Shown in pieces: positions 17,130-26,230 of a stretch of 64,000 nucleotides of DNA. Each line of letters starts with the position of its first letter. The stretch's first letter is position 1. This DNA comes from Paraglaciecola hydrolytica. GTDB taxonomy: Bacteria; Pseudomonadota; Gammaproteobacteria; Enterobacterales; Alteromonadaceae. Below the pieces are notes generated by a model that ran no database searches, was not told the DNA's origin, and was given only the letters and a program-made list of their open reading frames with translations. Both the position numbers and the translations under genes were made by a program. The stretch covers positions 429,195 to 493,194 of the forward strand of contig NZ_LSNE01000003.1 in NCBI RefSeq assembly GCF_001565895.1, given 5' to 3'.

Positions 17130-20100
17130 ATGAAAACGTCCAGAATTAATAAAATTACACGAGGAATTAAACTCGCCTGCGTAGTTGGTACTGCAGTTGG
17201 TTCAGTTTCTTTTGGCAACGCCTATGCACAAGAAACACAAACCGATGAAAGCGCTGTTGAAGTCATTCAAATTAGTGGTATTCGTGGTAGTTCGGTAGCC
17301 AGTATCAACGCTAAACGTTTTGCTACGTCTCAAGTAGATGGTATCGCAGCAGAAGATATCGGCAAATTACCAGACATTACTATTGCTGATTCATTACAAC
17401 GTATTTCTGGTATCCAGATTGAGCGTACTGCTGGTGAAGGTGGTCCTGTCGCAATTCGTGGTTTGCCACAAGTTGATACCACCATGAACGGTGAAGTATT
17501 CCTTAGCGCTACCACAATTGATTCTTCTGGCGCTGACTACGGTGATCTTCCTTCACAGTTATTTGCTGGTGTTGATGTATTTAAATCTGCAGAAGCAAAA
17601 CATTCTGCAGCAGGTATCTCAGGCTCTATTGATCTTAAAACTCGTCGTCCCTTTGACTTAGATGAAGGTTTGACTTTATCTGGCGGCGCTGAAGTTACTC
17701 AAGGTTCAATCAGTAAAGAAACTGACCCTACTTTAAACGGTTTAATCAGCTATAACGCTGAAAAATGGGGCGTTTTATTTGCTGCAGTAAAAACGGAAGT
17801 AAACCTAGCCACAGATTATAACGGTTATTTTGATACTTCAGAAAACGGTGGTATCGGTGCGGCTAACAATAACTTTACATGGGGACCAAATCCTCGTGGT
17901 GAAGAAGTACGCCACGTTGTTCCTCAAGGATTCGCTGCTTTCAACAAAGCAGAAGAACGCAAACGTAATGCTTTCCAATTTTCTGCTCAAGCAGATTTAG
18001 GTGAAGGTTTTACGTTAACCGCTGATTATTTTTACACGGACCAAGAACGTTTTAATAACCGTCGTGGTTTTTCACAAAACAACCGTTGGTATACATTCAA
18101 TGACTACGCCTACCCAACTGCTAATGGCTGGACAGGTGATACCTTTACTGATGCTGATGGTGCTCAGTGGGGTGGAGTCAATGCTTTTGATATGACATCT
18201 TGGCGTATGCAGTCTTTTACTCAGGTTAACATTAATGAGGAAAAGTCTAGAAACTTCAATTTGCAGTTAGATTATGACAATGGCGGCGCTTTAACCGGTC
18301 AAGTACGTATGACTCGTGCTAAAGCTACAGCCACTATGCGTCATGGTTATGGCGAAGGCGACATGCTAAGCATCGATTCAGGCACCTTGGTAACAGGCCC
18401 TGGCCAATTTTCACAAGGTGAAAATTGTACCAATGGAGAAGCCATTGTGGGCGCTAATGGCGGCTGTTTTGCGCAGTTTGCGCCAGGTGGAATTCAAGAT
18501 CAATTTATCCTGTCTTATGACGCTTCAGGTGCCCATCCGGTATTCAGTGGTTTTGATCAGATGGTTGATGGTGGCAAAGGTTCTCGTTCTGTTGCCGCTT
18601 ATATGGCTGACTTAGATTCTTACCATATCGGTGCTTTTTCTTCTGAAGGCAATACTGACGACACAGGTGAAATCAATACTTTCAGCACAAAGTGGAATTA
18701 TCAACTTGATGATAGCGAATTTATAACCAGCGTTGATTTTGGTATTCGTTCTAGTGAACGTCTAGTTGACCACGACCAATTTACCTATACATCTGAGTTT
18801 GGTGATGGCTGTGATATAGCTCAGTGGAAAGCCGTTGACCAATATATCAATACCGCCGGTTGTGAAGGCAATCCTGCTGCTGGTGAGTATTTAGCTGTAG
18901 ATACTGAGTTTGATGGCGCAACTATTGCTGCTGGTACTTGGATGCCTTACACCTTATTACCTCCTACCCGTTTAGACGAACATACTACGGTGTCTTGGCA
19001 AACTAACTTTGGTGGCGTAAGCGGTATTCCTGGAGTGTGGTCTATCGACCCTGAAAACTTCCGTGACCCACGTCAATGGCATCTAGATACCTTTGGTAAT
19101 GTGGCTCGTACTGAAAACGGTGGCGCGACTTATGACGTGCAATTGAACGAAGTGACTGCCTTTGCACAAGCAAACTTTGAGTTTGGCATTGTCAGCGGTA
19201 ACTTTGGCATGAAGGTAGTCGATACCGACCTTTATGTTAAACAAAACACTGTAGGTGCTAACTTACCTCACTCTGGTTTAGGTCCAGATACTGGTGATAC
19301 GGTGACTGAGCGTTCTTATACTGATTATTTGCCCTCATTAAACGTGGCAGTTAAAGCCAGTGAAGACGTCATTTTACGTGGTGCTTACTCTAAAAACATG
19401 CAAGCTCTTAACTTAGCAGCGTGGGGTGGTGGTAAAACCGTAGGTATGTCTATCGAAGGTGACTGTAACTGCTTACGTGTTAATAGTGGTAACTTGTCAG
19501 GTAACCCAGGTTTAAATCCTTGGCGTTCAGATAACTTCTCATTGAGTGCCGAATGGTACGTAGGTGAGGCAACAATGGCCTATGTTTCTACTTATAAAAT
19601 CGATATCGAAAGCTTTACTCAAAGTGGAACGATTATGGTTGATGAGCCAGATCCAGATGGTATCCGTCGTGGTCCATGGCCTTTCACTACACAAGTACAA
19701 GGTGAAGGTGGTGATGTTTCTGGTTTTGAAGTGGGCACTAAATTAGCGTTTAGCGATTTAACTGATGTTAACTTCTTAGCTAACTTAGGTGTTGATGCTA
19801 ACTACACATACAGCAGCAGCTCGCAAGAAGCTAAAGACGTTAAAGGCGATGACTTGCCCTTCGTTGGTATGTCTAAAGATGTGTATAACTTTGTTGTATG
19901 GTACGAACAAGAAGACTTTTCTGCTCGTTTGGCTTGGAACTCACGTAGTCCACGTTTAATTACTCAAGGTGGCGCAGCCGTAGGCGGTCAGTCTTTGTAT
20001 CAAGATGATTATTCGCAACTTGATTTAAGCTTCAACTATACGGTTAACGACAACGTTAGTGTTTACATTAACGGTTCAAACATAACCAAAGAAATTCAAC

Positions 20101-20186
20101 AGACTTATTTAGAATTCCCTGACCAAAAAGCGTTTCAAAATGAATACGAAGCGCGTTGGACTCTAGGTACTCGTGTAAGTTTTTAA
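17130..20186 (+). CDS. TonB-dependent outer-membrane receptor (probable chito-oligosaccharide/GlcNAc uptake)
   Basis: 1018-residue TonB-dependent receptor. Signal peptide about residues 1-33 (ends GNAYA). The TonB box/plug region begins with EVIQISGIRGS and continues through DIGKLPDITIADSLQRISG and VAIRGLPQV; the rest is a 22-strand barrel ending in RVSF, the terminal Phe used by the BAM machinery. Several extracellular loop cysteine pairs occur. The substrate is inferred from context: it shares operators with nagK-nagB-nagA, so it probably imports GlcNAc or chito-oligosaccharides as NagP-type receptors do. Terminator follows. The three halogenase genes adjoin it. Confidence 0.9.
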   Translation: MKTSRINKITRGIKLACVVGTAVGSVSFGNAYAQETQTDESAVEVIQISGIRGSSVASINAKRFATSQVDGIAAEDIGKLPDITIADSLQRISGIQIERTAGEGGPVAIRGLPQVDTTMNGEVFLSATTIDSSGADYGDLPSQLFAGVDVFKSAEAKHSAAGISGSIDLKTRRPFDLDEGLTLSGGAEVTQGSISKETDPTLNGLISYNAEKWGVLFAAVKTEVNLATDYNGYFDTSENGGIGAANNNFTWGPNPRGEEVRHVVPQGFAAFNKAEERKRNAFQFSAQADLGEGFTLTADYFYTDQERFNNRRGFSQNNRWYTFNDYAYPTANGWTGDTFTDADGAQWGGVNAFDMTSWRMQSFTQVNINEEKSRNFNLQLDYDNGGALTGQVRMTRAKATATMRHGYGEGDMLSIDSGTLVTGPGQFSQGENCTNGEAIVGANGGCFAQFAPGGIQDQFILSYDASGAHPVFSGFDQMVDGGKGSRSVAAYMADLDSYHIGAFSSEGNTDDTGEINTFSTKWNYQLDDSEFITSVDFGIRSSERLVDHDQFTYTSEFGDGCDIAQWKAVDQYINTAGCEGNPAAGEYLAVDTEFDGATIAAGTWMPYTLLPPTRLDEHTTVSWQTNFGGVSGIPGVWSIDPENFRDPRQWHLDTFGNVARTENGGATYDVQLNEVTAFAQANFEFGIVSGNFGMKVVDTDLYVKQNTVGANLPHSGLGPDTGDTVTERSYTDYLPSLNVAVKASEDVILRGAYSKNMQALNLAAWGGGKTVGMSIEGDCNCLRVNSGNLSGNPGLNPWRSDNFSLSAEWYVGEATMAYVSTYKIDIESFTQSGTIMVDEPDPDGIRRGPWPFTTQVQGEGGDVSGFEVGTKLAFSDLTDVNFLANLGVDANYTYSSSSQEAKDVKGDDLPFVGMSKDVYNFVVWYEQEDFSARLAWNSRSPRLITQGGAAVGGQSLYQDDYSQLDLSFNYTVNDNVSVYINGSNITKEIQQTYLEFPDQKAFQNEYEARWTLGTRVSF

Positions 20187-20228
20187 GGTCTTTTGTGTGA
20201 CTGGTTAGGCTTAGCTTAACTACTTTCG

Positions 20229-20260
20229 ATCCGCCGCACTTGTGTGGCGGATTTTTTTTA
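20229..20260 (+). terminator. Rho-independent terminator after the TonB receptor
   Basis: ATCCGCC/GGCGGAT stem, extended by CAC/GTG across a G-T wobble, followed by seven or more T. It separates the receptor transcript from the halogenase genes, which may depend on partial read-through or their own promoter. Confidence 0.88.
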
Positions 20261-20354
20261 GATGTAAAATTGATTACCGTATTTTTAACAGTATCTCTGT
20301 TAAATTTTAGTTAGCATAAACACTATTCAAAAAATAAGGTTGATTACGTACTCA

Positions 20355-21875
20355 ATGACAAAATCTAACCAACAAATATCATCCATCGTCATAGTAGGAG
20401 GGGGCACAGCAGGCTGGATGACAGCCGCAGCGCTAAGCCAACATTTTCAACACATGCCGGTTAATATCACCTTAGTGGAATCATCTCAATTAGGTACGGT
20501 TGGCGTGGGTGAAGCGACGATCCCTACCTTAAGACGTTTTTACGCCAAACTTGGCTTTAGTGATATCGATGTGATCCGCGCCACTAATGCTACCTGTAAA
20601 CTAGGCATAGAGTTTCAAGATTGGCATTCACTAGGTAGTTCGTTTATTCACCCTTTTGGTTTATTTGGCGTACCGGTTAAAGACACACCTTTTCATCATT
20701 ATTGGCTCAAAACACGACAACTAGGCCAAAACAGTGAATTAGCCGCTTATTCTTTGGGCATTAACTTAGCCCAAAAAAATAAGTTTTGTTTCCCCTCACC
20801 CTCCCCCGAATCCAACTTACAAATCTTTGATTGGGCTTTGCATTTTGATGCCGGATTGTTTGCCGAACTGATGCGCAACTACGCGCTTAAAAACCAAGTT
20901 GGATTGGTCGACAGCAAAATAACCGAAGTAATATGCCTGCCAGATAATGGCAATATTGCCAGTTTGCAGCTAGAGAATGGGCAAAGTATCGCGGGTGATT
21001 TGTTTATTGACTGCTCAGGTTTTGCAGGTTTGTTAATTGATAAAACCTTAAAGTGTGGCTATGAGGACTGGAGTGAGTGGTTGTATTGTGACCGCGCTTT
21101 TGCGGTGCAAACTGAGTCAACTGCCAATCCTATCCCACGTACAATTGCTAAGGCACACAGCGCAGGCTGGCAATGGCAAATCCCTTTGCAGCATCGTACT
21201 GGTAATGGCCACGTTTATAGTAGTCGTTATATGAGCGATGAAGCTGCCTTACAAACGCTGATCCAGCATTTACCCGGCGAAGCTTTACATACACCGCGGC
21301 AGTTTTCGTTTACGCCAGGACGTCGCAAAAAAGCCTGGGAAAAAAATTGCATTGCTGTGGGATTAGCAGCGGGATTTTTAGAGCCTCTCGAAAGTACCAG
21401 TATCGCTTTAGTCGAAACCGCCATTGAAAAAATCATCTTGTCTTTCCCCACTGCGCAGTACAGTCAAAATGAAGTGGAACGTTTTAATACGGTGACAGCT
21501 TGCGAATACGAACGAGTGCGAGACTTTATTATTTTGCATTATAAGGCTAATCAACGCAGCGATTCGGCCATGTGGCGGGATTGCCGTGCGATGTCTGTAC
21601 CTGATTCGCTACAAGAAAAAATGCAGATCTTTAAAGCAGTGGGTTCGCTTGAACGCAAACCTTGGGAGATTTTTGGCCCAGATAGTTGGTTAGCCATTTA
21701 TGCTGGTTTTGATTATTTGCCTGAAACATACTCTGCTCAAGTTGATAATATGCCTAACGATTATTTATTGAATAATTTAGCTAACATGCGCGCTAGCATT
21801 AATAAAATGGTCGATGCTGTACCCACCCATGTAGAGTTTTTAAGCCGTTTTTGTGCTTATGCGAGTAAAGACTAA
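20355..21875 (+). CDS. Flavin-dependent tryptophan-halogenase-like protein 1
   Basis: 506 residues from the ATG at 20355 (a TTG five codons earlier abuts an AAGG and is less suitable). FAD-binding GGGTAGW at 16-21, GVGEATIP, and the FDH signature AGWQWQIP (WxWxIP) are present, as are the lysine equivalent to the PrnA catalytic Lys79 (K82 in CKLGIEF) and the glutamate in FLEPLEST. All residues known to be needed for hypohalous acid-dependent halogenation are therefore kept. No free-tryptophan natural-product cluster is nearby; halogenases of this subgroup often sit beside TonB receptors and their substrate is unknown. A separate flavin reductase is not in the window. Confidence 0.88.
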   Translation: MTKSNQQISSIVIVGGGTAGWMTAAALSQHFQHMPVNITLVESSQLGTVGVGEATIPTLRRFYAKLGFSDIDVIRATNATCKLGIEFQDWHSLGSSFIHPFGLFGVPVKDTPFHHYWLKTRQLGQNSELAAYSLGINLAQKNKFCFPSPSPESNLQIFDWALHFDAGLFAELMRNYALKNQVGLVDSKITEVICLPDNGNIASLQLENGQSIAGDLFIDCSGFAGLLIDKTLKCGYEDWSEWLYCDRAFAVQTESTANPIPRTIAKAHSAGWQWQIPLQHRTGNGHVYSSRYMSDEAALQTLIQHLPGEALHTPRQFSFTPGRRKKAWEKNCIAVGLAAGFLEPLESTSIALVETAIEKIILSFPTAQYSQNEVERFNTVTACEYERVRDFIILHYKANQRSDSAMWRDCRAMSVPDSLQEKMQIFKAVGSLERKPWEIFGPDSWLAIYAGFDYLPETYSAQVDNMPNDYLLNNLANMRASINKMVDAVPTHVEFLSRFCAYASKD

Positions 21876-21914
21876 AGTGAATATGTTTATCCTACGGCTG
21901 CTTGGATGTAAGTG

Positions 21915-23441
21915 ATGCAACCCACTCAAGATCCCATAAAAAAAATAGTCATTGTTGGTGGCGGCACTGCGGGTTGGATCGCTGCCGCAACACTTGGCAA
22001 TATATTTAAAAATTCAGACTTAAAGATTGAACTAGTGGAGTCTGAAGAGATCGGCATTATCGGTGTGGGCGAAGCAACCATCCCCCCTTTTTTGGCAGCC
22101 ATTAAAAGTTTAGGGATTGATGAAGTTGACTTTATACAAGCCACTCAAGCGAGCTTTAAATGGGGCATAAAATTTGAAGATTGGCGGCAAAAAGGCGAGG
22201 CCTTTTTTCATCCCTTTGGCAGCATTGGCCGCAGCATAGACGGTCACGATTTTTATCAGTGTTGGTTAAAAACCCAAGCAGAAGGTGATACAACGCCCTT
22301 AATGGCCCACTCGCCTGAGGCAATGCTGTCAGAAAACGGGCGCTTTTTTTTGCCGTTTAATGCCATGAATACCCCTTTAGCCAATGCCCAATATGCGCTG
22401 CATCTTGATTCTGCTCTCGTCGGACAATATTTACGTCGCTTTGCTGAAAACTTGGGTGTTACTCGCATCGAGGGCAAGGTTGAACGAGTTGAATGTAAAC
22501 CCTGTGGTGATATCAACAGCGTAAGCTTAGTCTCAGGCCACGTGTTAACTGGCGATTTTTTTATTGATTGTTCAGGTTTTCAGGGCTTGTTAATTGAGCA
22601 AACGTTAAAGTCGGGTTACGAAAATTGGTCAGAGTATCTACCCTGTAATCGAGCTGTCACTGTACAGACAGAAAATGTAGGGCCGCCACCGCCTTATACA
22701 GTGGCTACTGCGCGTGATGCGGGCTGGACATGGCGCATACCTTTGCAACATCGTACGGGAAATGGTTATGTCTATTGTGACAAATATTGCACAGACCAAG
22801 AGGCTATTGATACTTTACTAAGTGCGGTAGAGGGTCCGACATTAACCGAGCCAAGGGTGATCCCTTTTGTAACGGGAATTCGCAAAAAACCGTGGAATAG
22901 AAACTGTTTAGCTCTAGGCTTAGCTCAAGGATTTTTAGAGCCATTAGAATCAACGGCGATTCATTTAGTCTCAAAAACCTTGGCTTTATTTGTGCGCATG
23001 TTTCCAGATAACCAACAAGATCCCATTCAGATTGATGAGTTTAATCGCCGTGTATTACTTGATTATCAAGAGATACGAGACTTTTTAGTATTACATTATT
23101 GTACTACGCAGCGCAGCGATACACCTTTTTGGCGCCACTGTGCCAGCATGCCGATTCCAACAAATTTGCAGCAAAAATTGGCGTTTTTCTCTGTGGCAGG
23201 AGGCTTAATTCCGGGGGTAGAAGAGTTATTTCAACCCAACAGTTGGTACTCGATTTTCACTGGTATGGGCGTGCAACCGCAGCGTTACAATCCAACCCTT
23301 GATGCCCTCGATTATGGCAAACTCCACGTATCGCTACAGCGCGGACATCAAGCAATTATGCAATGTGTGCAACAACAGCCAACACATCAGGCATTTTTGC
23401 AGCAATACTGCCCTGCACCTAAACCAAGTAATAAGTTATAA
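21915..23441 (+). CDS. Flavin-dependent tryptophan-halogenase-like protein 2
   Basis: 508 residues from the ATG at 21915, 39 bases after paralogue 1, likely co-transcribed. Motifs intact: GGGTAGW, IGVGEATIP, K82 in SFKWGIKF, AGWTWRIP, FLEPLEST. It differs from paralogue 1 throughout (well under full identity by eye) so this is an old duplication. Its final codons overlap the end of the opposite-strand paralogue 3 by six bases, so the two stop codons interlock. Confidence 0.88.
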   Translation: MQPTQDPIKKIVIVGGGTAGWIAAATLGNIFKNSDLKIELVESEEIGIIGVGEATIPPFLAAIKSLGIDEVDFIQATQASFKWGIKFEDWRQKGEAFFHPFGSIGRSIDGHDFYQCWLKTQAEGDTTPLMAHSPEAMLSENGRFFLPFNAMNTPLANAQYALHLDSALVGQYLRRFAENLGVTRIEGKVERVECKPCGDINSVSLVSGHVLTGDFFIDCSGFQGLLIEQTLKSGYENWSEYLPCNRAVTVQTENVGPPPPYTVATARDAGWTWRIPLQHRTGNGYVYCDKYCTDQEAIDTLLSAVEGPTLTEPRVIPFVTGIRKKPWNRNCLALGLAQGFLEPLESTAIHLVSKTLALFVRMFPDNQQDPIQIDEFNRRVLLDYQEIRDFLVLHYCTTQRSDTPFWRHCASMPIPTNLQQKLAFFSVAGGLIPGVEELFQPNSWYSIFTGMGVQPQRYNPTLDALDYGKLHVSLQRGHQAIMQCVQQQPTHQAFLQQYCPAPKPSNKL

Positions 23442-24944
23442 AGGCTCTGCCTGACAGTGCATAGTAATAAACTGTTGGTGACTCAAGCTTTGACTCGCAA
23501 TTCCATCAAGGTTGTTACGCATCTGAGCGAGCTTTTGTTCGAGTACAGCTAAGGTGACGACATCGGCTCGAGGGTCGTAACGGCGAGCTTTAAAATTGAA
23601 GCCGTTATACATGGCCAACCAGCTCGCAGACTGAAAAGATTCATTATCCAACAATACGATATGCCCGCGACTTTCATAGAGCGCCATTTTATGGGCGAGG
23701 GCGTCAGGGATTTCCATTGCCTGACATTGACGCCAAAACTCGCTGTCACTACGTTGGGATAGTTTGTAGTGCAAGATTAAAAAATCTCGAATGTTTTCCA
23801 TCTCACGGTTGTGTAATCGGTTCACTTCGGCAATGTCGGCAGGATTAAATTCAGTATCCGGAAAAAAGCTCAGTAATTTCGCAATAGCCGTTTGCACCAA
23901 GGAAATACTAGTACTTTCAAGAGGCTCTAAAAACCCACTAGCAAGGCCGATGGCAAAACAGTTTTTGTTCCATATCTGTTTACGCCGGCCGGGTGTGAAA
24001 CTCAGTTTACGCGGCTCATTTAAGGGCTTGCCAGTGACGTTAGCGAGGAGAGTATTTTTTGCATCGGCATCGTCTTGAAATTGGCTGCTATAGATATAAC
24101 CGTTACCCATACGATGCTGTAGCGGAATAGCCCATTGCCAACCTGCTTCGCGCGCTATCGAGCGCGTAAAAGGGTTAATCTCGCCTGTTCGCTCGGTTTG
24201 CAGTGCGTACGCACTGTCACAAAACAACCATTTGCTCCAATCTTCGTAGCCAGTATGCAGGGCTTGTTCAATTAATAAACCCTGAAAACCCGAGCAGTCG
24301 ATAAACAAATCGCCGGAAATCTCGCGGCCATCCTGCAAACTGACTGACTTAATAAAGCCGTTGCAAGACTGCAAATTAACCTGCTCAATTTTTGCATCTA
24401 TATGTACTACGCCTAAATTGACAGAGAACTTGTTTAAATATTTAGCATACAGACTGGCATCAAAATGATAGGCGTAGGAATAATCCGCTAAGGGCGAAGG
24501 TGGATTGGGATGGGGTTGTGCAAATTTACCTTTTTTTGCCATTACACAAGCAAAACTATAGTCTTCTAGCTTGTACTGAGCGCCGTTAGCAACGAGACGG
24601 TTAATGTATTGATGGAATTCAACATTGTCTATTGTCAGTCCAAAATCAGCAAAAGGATGAAAAAATTGTGTGCCTTGTTGCTGCCAATTTTCAAACTGAA
24701 TACCAAGTTTAAAGGTAGCTTGAGTCGCTTTGATGAGTTCTTGTTCATCAATACCCAGTTGGCGATTAAACTCAACAATGTTAGGGATAGTGGCCTCACC
24801 TACTCCAACCGTGCCGATTTGAGAGGACTCAATTAAACACACTGACAGGTTTTTACCTTGTGCATATTTAGCCAGACTTGCTGCCGCCATCCATCCAGCT
24901 GTGCCACCACCAACAATGACGATATTTTTTATGGATTGTGGCAT
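23436..24944 (-). CDS. Flavin-dependent tryptophan-halogenase-like protein 3
   Basis: 502 residues. GGGTAGW, VGVGEATIP, K79 in TFKLGIQF, AGWQWAIP and FLEPLEST are all present, so it retains the FDH active site. It faces paralogues 1 and 2 and is divergent from nagK; AGGAA precedes the ATG. Its promoter must lie in the 395-base divergent region that carries two of the palindromic operators, which suggests control by the same GlcNAc-responsive regulator. Substrate unknown. Confidence 0.88.
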   Translation of the reverse strand: MPQSIKNIVIVGGGTAGWMAAASLAKYAQGKNLSVCLIESSQIGTVGVGEATIPNIVEFNRQLGIDEQELIKATQATFKLGIQFENWQQQGTQFFHPFADFGLTIDNVEFHQYINRLVANGAQYKLEDYSFACVMAKKGKFAQPHPNPPSPLADYSYAYHFDASLYAKYLNKFSVNLGVVHIDAKIEQVNLQSCNGFIKSVSLQDGREISGDLFIDCSGFQGLLIEQALHTGYEDWSKWLFCDSAYALQTERTGEINPFTRSIAREAGWQWAIPLQHRMGNGYIYSSQFQDDADAKNTLLANVTGKPLNEPRKLSFTPGRRKQIWNKNCFAIGLASGFLEPLESTSISLVQTAIAKLLSFFPDTEFNPADIAEVNRLHNREMENIRDFLILHYKLSQRSDSEFWRQCQAMEIPDALAHKMALYESRGHIVLLDNESFQSASWLAMYNGFNFKARRYDPRADVVTLAVLEQKLAQMRNNLDGIASQSLSHQQFITMHCQAEPL

Positions 24945-24980
24945 GCAGTAGTATTCCTAATTTACGTGAATAAGTGAGTT

Positions 24981-25022
24981 TAGCGATATGATTTATAATC
25001 ATAAAATCAGCTTTTATCGCTA
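24981..25022. other. Nested inverted repeat in the halogenase 3 leader
   Basis: Outer arms TAGCGATA/TATCGCTA enclose a smaller inverted repeat TGATT/AATCA. It would fold in the leader RNA of halogenase 3 or act as a binding site; no known riboswitch motif is recognised. Confidence 0.4.
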
Positions 25023-25128
25023 CACTTTATCCACTTCAGTTTTATTTAGATAACGACAAACCTACATTAAAAATGTAAGTGTTTAAACAGTAAATCGATC
25101 TGATGCAGTATAACTTGGCCACTTATAA

Positions 25129-25142
25129 TGACAACGGTGTCA
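25129..25142. promoter_or_regulatory. LacI-type operator, copy 3 (variant centre)
   Basis: TGACAACGGTGTCA, one base from the consensus (G for C in the right centre). It lies 211 bases upstream of nagK and 185 bases from the halogenase 3 start codon. Confidence 0.7.
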
Positions 25143-25251
25143 GTGTTTTTAAACACCTACAAACAATAAAATGCTCAAAGTCAGCAGAGGCAGTGATTTC
25201 ATTAACTAAGTGGCACAACAAAATTAAGTCATTGTTACTTAAAAAAAGTAA

Positions 25252-25265
25252 TGACAACGCTGTCA
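25252..25265. promoter_or_regulatory. LacI-type operator, copy 4 (upstream of nagK)
   Basis: TGACAACGCTGTCA, flanked AA...TT, identical in its 14 bases to copies 1 and 2. It lies 75 bases upstream of the nagK start and 123 bases from copy 3, close to an integral number of helical turns. Confidence 0.82.
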
Positions 25266-25339
25266 TTTAATTGTTAGACTGTATGACATACAGACAAAAA
25301 TAGTAAATATTATTGTTACAACATGCAGGAGTGATGTGA

Positions 25340-26221
25340 GTGACTGCTCAGCAACAGTTTTTTATTGGCATAGATGGCGGTGGAACTAAATGTAAAGCCC
25401 GTCTGGAAGATGCTAATGGTACTTTATTAGTCGAGGCTATCGCAGGTCCGGCAAACGCCGCGCGGGACCTCGATGGCACCTTACATTCCATCTATATGGC
25501 CTGCGACATGTTGCTTAGTCAAGTGGCCGATCTTAATATTTCTTATGCTCAAATCCATGCCGGTATTGGCTTAGCGGGTGTAAATCTCCCTCACGTTAAA
25601 GAAGAGCTACTGGCGCGTAAACACCCCTTTGCGAGTCAGGTTATTAGCACTGATTTACATATCGCCTGTTTAGGTGCTCATAGTGGTGAAGATGGCGCCA
25701 TTATCATTACGGGGACAGGGTCCTCTGGCGCATCAATAGTGAATAACAAGTGTATTGAAATAGGCGGTCATGGCTTTGTAGTCGGCGATAAAGGCAGCGG
25801 TGCTTGGTTAGGGAAAATGGCCGTTACTCATAGCCTTGAAGCTTTAGATGGCATTATAACGCCATGCATTTTGTCCCAAAGTGTATTAGACGTTTTGCAA
25901 TGTAAAACGGCTTATGATCTAGTCACTATGAGCATTAATGCTAAACCGGCTTTTTTTGCCCAACTCGCTCCACTAGTACTTAATTTGGCCACAGATAAAC
26001 AACCTGCAGCAATAACATTAGTAAGTGATGGTGCTAACTATATCAGCCAGTTAGCAAGATGTTTAATGCAGCAGGCGTCATCCCGTATATCTATTATTGG
26101 CGGTATTTCAAGTTTATTAATTCCATGGTTGGCTCCTGATGTTCGAGCCATTCTAAGTGATGCAAAATTACCACCTGAAGCCGGTGCAATTTTGTTAGCA
26201 AAAACTAATTTAACACAGTGA
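25340..26221 (+). CDS. nagK: N-acetylglucosamine kinase, BadF/BadG family
   Basis: 293-residue sugar kinase of the ASKHA fold. Phosphate-1 loop GIDGGGTKCKARL, then GLAGVNLP, and TGTGSSG as the adenosine/phosphate loop. Starts with GTG after AGGAG. In Alteromonadales this kinase phosphorylates cytoplasmic GlcNAc because uptake does not use a PTS. It heads nagK-nagB(II)-nagA, separated by 9 and 26 bases. It is probably repressed through operator copies 3 and 4. The symbol follows from context and is not distinguishable here from glucosamine kinase. Confidence 0.85.
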   Translation: MTAQQQFFIGIDGGGTKCKARLEDANGTLLVEAIAGPANAARDLDGTLHSIYMACDMLLSQVADLNISYAQIHAGIGLAGVNLPHVKEELLARKHPFASQVISTDLHIACLGAHSGEDGAIIITGTGSSGASIVNNKCIEIGGHGFVVGDKGSGAWLGKMAVTHSLEALDGIITPCILSQSVLDVLQCKTAYDLVTMSINAKPAFFAQLAPLVLNLATDKQPAAITLVSDGANYISQLARCLMQQASSRISIIGGISSLLIPWLAPDVRAILSDAKLPPEAGAILLAKTNLTQ

Positions 26222-26230
26222 GAATCTAAA

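Larger units (their letters stand above)
24945..25339. promoter_or_regulatory. Divergent control region between halogenase 3 and nagK
   Basis: 395 bases with no credible gene. It holds operator copies 3 and 4, a nested hairpin near the halogenase 3 side (24981-25022) and AT-rich stretches able to hold promoters for both directions. I could not fix individual -35/-10 pairs with confidence. Confidence 0.6.

Noticed and set aside
20355..24944. Halogenated natural-product gene cluster
   Set aside because: No polyketide, peptide synthetase, tailoring or transport genes are nearby; the surroundings are sugar catabolism.
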